Shown: positions 59,901-64,000 of the stretch, in pieces
Position numbering within the stretch: the stretch's first letter is position 1
Layout: the number at the start of each line of letters is the position of its first letter
Assembly: GCF_003369915.1 (NCBI RefSeq)
Contig: NC_046675.1
Span: forward strand, 17,670,001-17,734,000
Source of the DNA: Drosophila miranda
Lineage: Eukaryota > Arthropoda > Insecta > Diptera > Drosophilidae
Length of the DNA: 64,000 nt
Reading direction: 5' to 3'
Program-made: the position numbers and the translations under genes
The notes under the pieces: generated by a model
What the model was told of the DNA's origin: nothing
Seen by the model: only the letters and a program-made list of their open reading frames with translations
Database searches by the model: none

Positions 59901-62900
59901 GAAGGTGATGAAGCAGAATCCTTTGCGCTGCGATTTTTGCTTGTCGAAGGGCATCTCAACCTCAACAATCTAGAGTATAAAATCATCATTCAGCATTATT
60001 CAACCCTTTTCAACATTGCCGAAACTTACGTTGCCGAACTGGCTGAAGTAGGTTTTGATTTCCTCATCGCTGATTTCTGTGGTCAGGCCGCCGACAAAGA
60101 TCTTGCCGTGGCGGGCCTTGGCCTTCTTGGGGTCGACCTTCTTGCTGTTAATTATGTGCTCGCCGGCAGAGCTCACCTTATCGATGGCCTCAGTGTTTGT
60201 GAATACGATGAAGGCGAATCCCCTCGAGCGTCCGGTCTGTGGGTCTGTCTTTACGTTGATGCTCTCGATTTCGCCAAATTTTCCGAAATGGTCCCTCAGT
60301 TCCTCTGTAAACAACAAGCACAGGAACAAGAGCATGGGGTCAGACTCTGGCCGCATCCGATTAAAAATTTTCTTTCTACTCACTCTCGGTCGTCTCCCAG
60401 CTGAGGCCGCCCACAAACAGTTTCCTGCGAAAGGGTACAGAAGAATTGCGGTTTAGTCGGGCATTGCTTTAAGGGGTATTTCCACCGATTAAGGGGGGGG
60501 GAAATCATTTTGGGGACAACTAGGGGCACAGAAAACGGAAATAGGCTGTGTTTTATACTTTCTTCTTCGATTTACTTTAAAATTTCTCTTCTTACATTTT
60601 GTTTATGGCTGCAAAAGATTGATGGCAGAGCTAGGATACAAACGAATAAAAAAAACTCACCAAATTTGAAGTGAACATTGCTTTAATTACTGTTTTCAAT
60701 CAGAGATCTGATCGGAGATTATATAGTATCAAAAACTTGCAAACTCGGAAATGAGCGAAAGAGTGCGACGAGCGATCGATAGCGAGCGAGAGACACAAAC
60801 GAGCGAAAGATACATATATGCAAAGAGTGAATATTTAGTTTTGTTTTGGGTTTTTTTTTTACATAGTTAACAATTAGTTTTATTCGATATGAGAAAAATG
60901 CAAGGGTTTTATTCTGGATTCTGGTTTTACTTGCTTTATTTGTCTGTTTTATAAATTGTTAAGAAAATAGAATACTTAATTTATTCCGAGCTGTACGTTA
61001 CTTCAGAAACGGCAAAGTTCAGAAACGGCTGGGTTCTGCGGATTGGATTTCGGGCAATTTGGAACAGTCTAGTCTCATCACGGCGGAGGAATTTAGAGGC
61101 TTTTAAGACTATCAATATCGGCATGTCGGCGCACGTTTTCGAATCCGATCCGTATCGTGGGAGAGCTTTAGCTTTACGTTACTTTCTTTTTCTGCCTTTA
61201 ACTCTCTCTCTTTCAGCGGCTGAGCTTGATAACAAACAAAAAATGCGAGTCTCTTTCACTCGGTCTCGGTCTCTCTCTTTCTCTGATATATCAATATTTT
61301 TTTAAACAATAATTGTGTTATATGTACGTTAAGACACTCTCCTGTACAGGGCACAGATATTTAACATATTTTATAGCGATCCAATTTGAAATTGAGATAA
61401 TTGCTGACAATTTTGTGTGTACATAGTTCTATTGACTGATTGATTGATTGATTGTTTAGTTTTGGTTAGATAAATACCATCAACATCAATATCGGCGTGG
61501 GGTGAGGGCATCCGTTGCGCACGCTCCGAATCCTCGGCCAAGGGAATCCCATTTCCGTTCGGCCCTCGCCTCGACTGCGTTTGCTTGAGAATAGTTTAGC
61601 CTTCTCTCAAGACCTGCCGGAGAGGAACAAGGTTAGTTCGCTCAAACACAACAGGAAAAGCTTTGTATTGTTTTGATTTGTTTTTGGTTTTGGATTGGTT
61701 TTTCTTTATTTTTGATGTTTTGTGGGCGCTCCTTCCAATTGCGGGCCGATTTCCTCTGCTCGGCTGTTGTTGTGTTGATACAAAGTCTCCTCTTGACTTA
61801 AGATTAAACTTAGGCATTATAATGATCAATTCAATAGATGGAAAAATTATGTATACTCCCATAAACAAACCAAGAAGTAAACGAAACGCAAGACAAAAGT
61901 TAACAAAGACCCTTCTTCAGCCTGATCCAAATCGGATTACCTTTATCACAATTTAATATGGAATCGTATGAAATATCCAACAAAAATGATCATTTTCGTT
62001 TATTTTTTTTCCGACTCAACAACACTGTTTTGACGCCGGCTGGCAATGCCTCGCCAACAGAGCGCGAAGCCGGCAAGCAAAGGGGAATAGTGAAAAATGC
62101 AAAACATACATACAATCCATACATACACACACTCGCGCACGCATATGGGCTTGTGTTTGTACATATACACACTATGGCCGCCATTTTGGGTACAGAACTG
62201 GAAGAGCATGGAAACGAGCGAACAAAATAACAACGAATGGCTAAACAAAAGAGTAATGCGAAAAAAAAATACAAATACTCTGACAAATACAAACTTGGTT
62301 TTTTTGCAAGTGAAAGGCAAGGCGAGCCAGCTGTGTGCTTGTGTGTGAGTGCGAGAGTGTGGACGCAACGTGGGGAGAGCTCCACACACGGCGAACATAA
62401 CCTCACAAATGGGGGAAAATGTGCTCCCGTGGGGTGCTCCGAGCTGAGGCCTTCACATGCGTCAGGCATTGGGGACCGTTTCGGGGCTTTGTTCTGGGAG
62501 CTATGACTAATGAAAATATCGCTCGTTACCGAATTGCGAGAAAACGAGCTGTGCACAGCAGTGCAAGCCTAACGCAAGCAAACAAAATTTTCCATAGCTA
62601 GCAAAAGGACAGAATGAACAAAAAAATGAACGCCCGGCTACGAACAAAATTTCCAAAAAATTCTATTAATATTCTGCTTTTAGCTGCTGCTGGTGAATGA
62701 GGTACAGTCGCACGCACACACACAGACACACGCACGCGAGCGAAAACAAAGGGGTCAGCGCGGCGAGCAGAGTGGAGACTCCGCCGACTCCCGCTCCCAC
62801 CGACGCGACCAACGACGTTAGCTTCGCATTTACGTAACAGAGGAGGAGGAGGCAATAGAAACTGAAGTTGGGCACATGATCTGCTACATTTATCAGCTCC

Positions 62901-63102
62901 CTGCCTGCGGTGATTGGCCCAATATGTTATTTCAATACCTGTCGTCATCCCGCTGGTTAGAGACAGCGGATGTGTGTTCTGAGCCGTTGGTGGAACCGGC
63001 AGCTCCCGCCGCATCACCATTTTCGGAGCTCACGTCGTTGGTGGTTACATCCTTGGTGAAGTCTTCGCCGTTCATCTCACTGTCTACAATTTTATCGGCC
63101 AT
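53989..63102 (-). CDS. sqd: Squid, hnRNP A/B-type RNA-binding protein (long Gly-rich isoform, 353 residues)
   Basis: Exons on the - strand: 63102-62939, 60424-60384, 60304-60030, 59969-59732, 59630-59502, 54594-54466, 54074-53989. All are GT-AG and sum to 354 codons. Residues 1-54 are acidic and Asn/Ser-rich. RRM1 (about 55-132) has RNP2 LFVGGL and RNP1 RGFAFIVF. RRM2 (about 134-212) has RNP2 IFVGGL and RNP1 KGFCFITF. The rest is Gly/Arg/Tyr-rich with RGG boxes, ending Arg-His-Gln-Pro-Tyr. The sequence closely matches D. melanogaster Squid as known to me. In flies Squid is nuclear and cytoplasmic, needed for gurken mRNA localisation and translational control in the oocyte, and acts in splicing. 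Exon 6 carries a long Gly run (GGC/GGT repeat). A Motif 1 promoter lies upstream. Confidence 0.97.
54595..59388 (-). other. sqd: Long squid intron with microsatellites (3' UTR of the short isoform at its 5' end)
   Basis: The intron contains (AT)n at 57811-57833, GTTGTT-type tracts, (GT)n at 58134-58150 and 58391-58407, (CTTCA)n at 58694-58717 and (GATC)n at 55421-55444. Because the short isoform ends inside exon 5, part of this DNA is probably its 3' UTR. I see no nested gene. Confidence 0.6.
57811..57833. repeat. (AT)n microsatellite
   Basis: Eleven AT units. Confidence 0.95.
59389..59630 (-). CDS. sqd: Squid alternative terminal exon (319-residue isoform)
   Basis: If the donor at 59502/59501 (TATG|GTAAAT) is not used, exon 5 reads on through an Asn/Tyr/Ser/Gln-rich tail of about 39 residues to TAA at 59391-59389. 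With exons 1-4 this gives 320 codons in frame, so the isoform is 319 residues. This replaces the RGG and Gly-rich tail. D. melanogaster Squid is known to produce isoforms differing at the C-terminus and in localisation, so the alternative end is expected. The choice depends on a weak donor and an intron of almost 5 kb. Confidence 0.85.
60425..62938 (-). other. sqd: Squid first intron
   Basis: 2.5 kb between the acidic N-terminal exon and the RRM1 start. It holds a possible internal promoter (60655-60727). (GATT)n DNA is near 61437-61454. Frames at 61.6-62.7 kb lack codon bias. Confidence 0.7.
60655..60727 (-). promoter_or_regulatory. sqd: Possible internal TATA promoter and short exon in squid intron 1
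   Basis: On the - strand CTATATAAT (60727-60719) is followed by about 55 bases and then ATTTG|GTGAGT, a strong donor at 60660. Spliced to exon 2 this would make a transcript without the acidic N-terminus. Its own ATG (in GCAATGTTC) is out of frame with the RRMs, so translation would have to start later, or the exon is non-coding. Confidence 0.25.
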
Positions 63103-63236
63103 GTTGTCGGTGGTGTGTAGTTAATTTCTTGCCAATTAAACTCTTAGATTCAGCACAATTTTAGATTATTTTAAACGAAAACCTTTTTTTCACACACTCG
63201 CCAAACTCGCGCGACAAACGACCGGAAAATGACAGC

Positions 63237-63247
63237 CAGTGTGACCG
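63237..63247 (-). promoter_or_regulatory. sqd: Exact Ohler Motif 1 box of the squid promoter
   Basis: CGGTCACACTG on the - strand, 135 bases upstream of ATG 63102. No TATA box is near. This fits broad, housekeeping-like expression. Confidence 0.75.
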
Positions 63248-63654
63248 CAAACTCAACGATACGAAATACGGTCTGACCTCAGAAATATACCAACAAACGT
63301 CACAAAACACTGACGATATATTGGCGAATTATTTGTATTCAATTTCCATTATATTCCTCGTTTTTTATATTTGGCTTAATATCGACAGCTAGCTAGGACA
63401 CCCAGCATTAAAATCATAATTTTATCCGATTGCTCAATCAATTTCTTACAAGATTAGTTAACTTTAAGTTCTCATCTTTATTGGACTTTTTATAAAATAA
63501 GGTTTAAACAAAAACGGTCAACAACAATTTCCACTAAATCAATGTCTTTACATGATAACTACACGCTAACTACATTTTTGCCACATATTAACTACATTTT
63601 TATGTAATAACAAAAAATGACCCTTGAAGGGGAATTGTGAACGTTTTTTTTTAT
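63248..63654. other. Intergenic between the squid promoter and the K2P remnant
   Basis: AT-rich, no coding frame. Confidence 0.5.
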
Positions 63655-64000
63655 AAAATCCCAATGGAAGCCATAACGCGTGAAGTGTGGGCCAAGCCGT
63701 ACATCAGGTATATGACCAGTTGGGCACCAGGTCGCCAATGCCGTTGGTGACAATGAGATGAAGACGTTATAGAAATAGTCCAGCAATTCCCAGTCGGACT
63801 CCAGCATCACGTAGCCGGCCGAGCCCACCAGGATGTAGGAGATAAGCAGGAGGGAGGCCACCGAAACGGGCAGATTGAACTCATCGTCCACTTCATAGAT
63901 CTCCGGGTACGGCGATGTGGGTGTCTCCGGGTGCGATGGGCCCAACGACCTGCCGCCTCGGCAGGCGCCTGTGACTCCGCCTTTTGCACTTAGCGCAAAA
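63655..64000 (-). pseudogene. Decayed 3' part of a two-pore (K2P/TWIK-like) potassium channel, 5' part beyond window
   Basis: Reading leftward from the window edge, one frame encodes a polar linker, then a hydrophobic helix (Leu-Pro-Val-Ser-Val-Ala-Ser-Leu-Leu-Leu-Ile-Ser-Tyr), then a second-pore approach (Ser-Asp-Trp-Glu-Leu-Leu-Asp-Tyr-Phe-Tyr). This order is typical of K2P M3 and pore helix 2. The selectivity filter should read T-I-G-x-G-D, but after Phe-Ile-Ser-Leu-Ser it is found only in another frame, as Thr-Asn-Gly-Ile-Gly-Asp-Leu-Val-Pro. The M4-like Tyr-Leu-Met-Tyr-Gly-Leu-Ala lies in a third position after a small deletion, and the frame then ends. Several lesions point to a pseudogene. 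D. melanogaster CG10864 is a possible relative, uncertain. The intact 5' half may lie outside the window. Confidence 0.6.

Noticed and set aside
59355-60404. 349-codon + strand frame
   Set aside because: Antisense shadow of squid exons 3-5, which are clearly coding on the - strand.
1-64000. tRNA, rRNA, CRISPR or prokaryotic features
   Set aside because: None were seen by eye. The window is eukaryotic, so CRISPR and operon features are not expected; a tRNA or microRNA scan could not be run.

Overview
The window is insect nuclear DNA, almost certainly Drosophila. It carries a clear multi-exon squid (hnRNP) gene with GT-AG introns, TATA-type and Ohler Motif 1 core promoters, a DINE-1 type Helitron-like element, and many (CA)n, (GTAT)n and (CAG)n simple repeats. 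The repeat load and the small differences from the D. melanogaster Squid protein as I remember it suggest a species outside the melanogaster subgroup, possibly the obscura group. That is inference only.

Layout. Bases 1-2.4 kb hold only simple-sequence DNA. Bases 2.4-6.1 kb hold several short candidate genes: a signal-peptide exon, a membrane-like ORF just downstream of an exact Motif 1 box, a small two-intron candidate whose introns are a tandem duplication, and a single-pass membrane sORF. From 8.3 to 32.2 kb, five small secreted Gly/Tyr/Phe-rich proteins are scattered through otherwise gene-poor DNA. All have a signal peptide, a propeptide, an R-x-x-R processing site and a low-complexity mature domain, and each has its own TATA box. 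Four of them share the junction R-x-x-R-Q-[V/F/I]-G. A DINE-1 element lies at about 27.9-28.57 kb, followed at 29.07 kb by a promoter/leader-like stretch. From 32.2 to 49.4 kb I find no convincing gene.

The right end is gene-dense. A nine-exon gene on the + strand (49,558-52,273) encodes a 728-residue protein with repeated, degenerate EF-hand loops. Squid follows on the - strand (53,989-63,102), with two alternative C-termini and a Motif 1 promoter. At the right edge, on the - strand, is the 3' part of a two-pore potassium channel whose second pore is broken by frame changes.

The most interesting items are the R-x-x-R-Q secreted family, the tandem donor-plus-intron duplication at 4.9 kb, the EF-hand protein whose loops end in Asn-Gln instead of the Ca2+-ligating Glu, the decayed K2P copy, and a possible TATA-driven internal promoter in squid intron 1. 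All gene calls rest on reading the sequence. No database search, RNA evidence or alignment was available.
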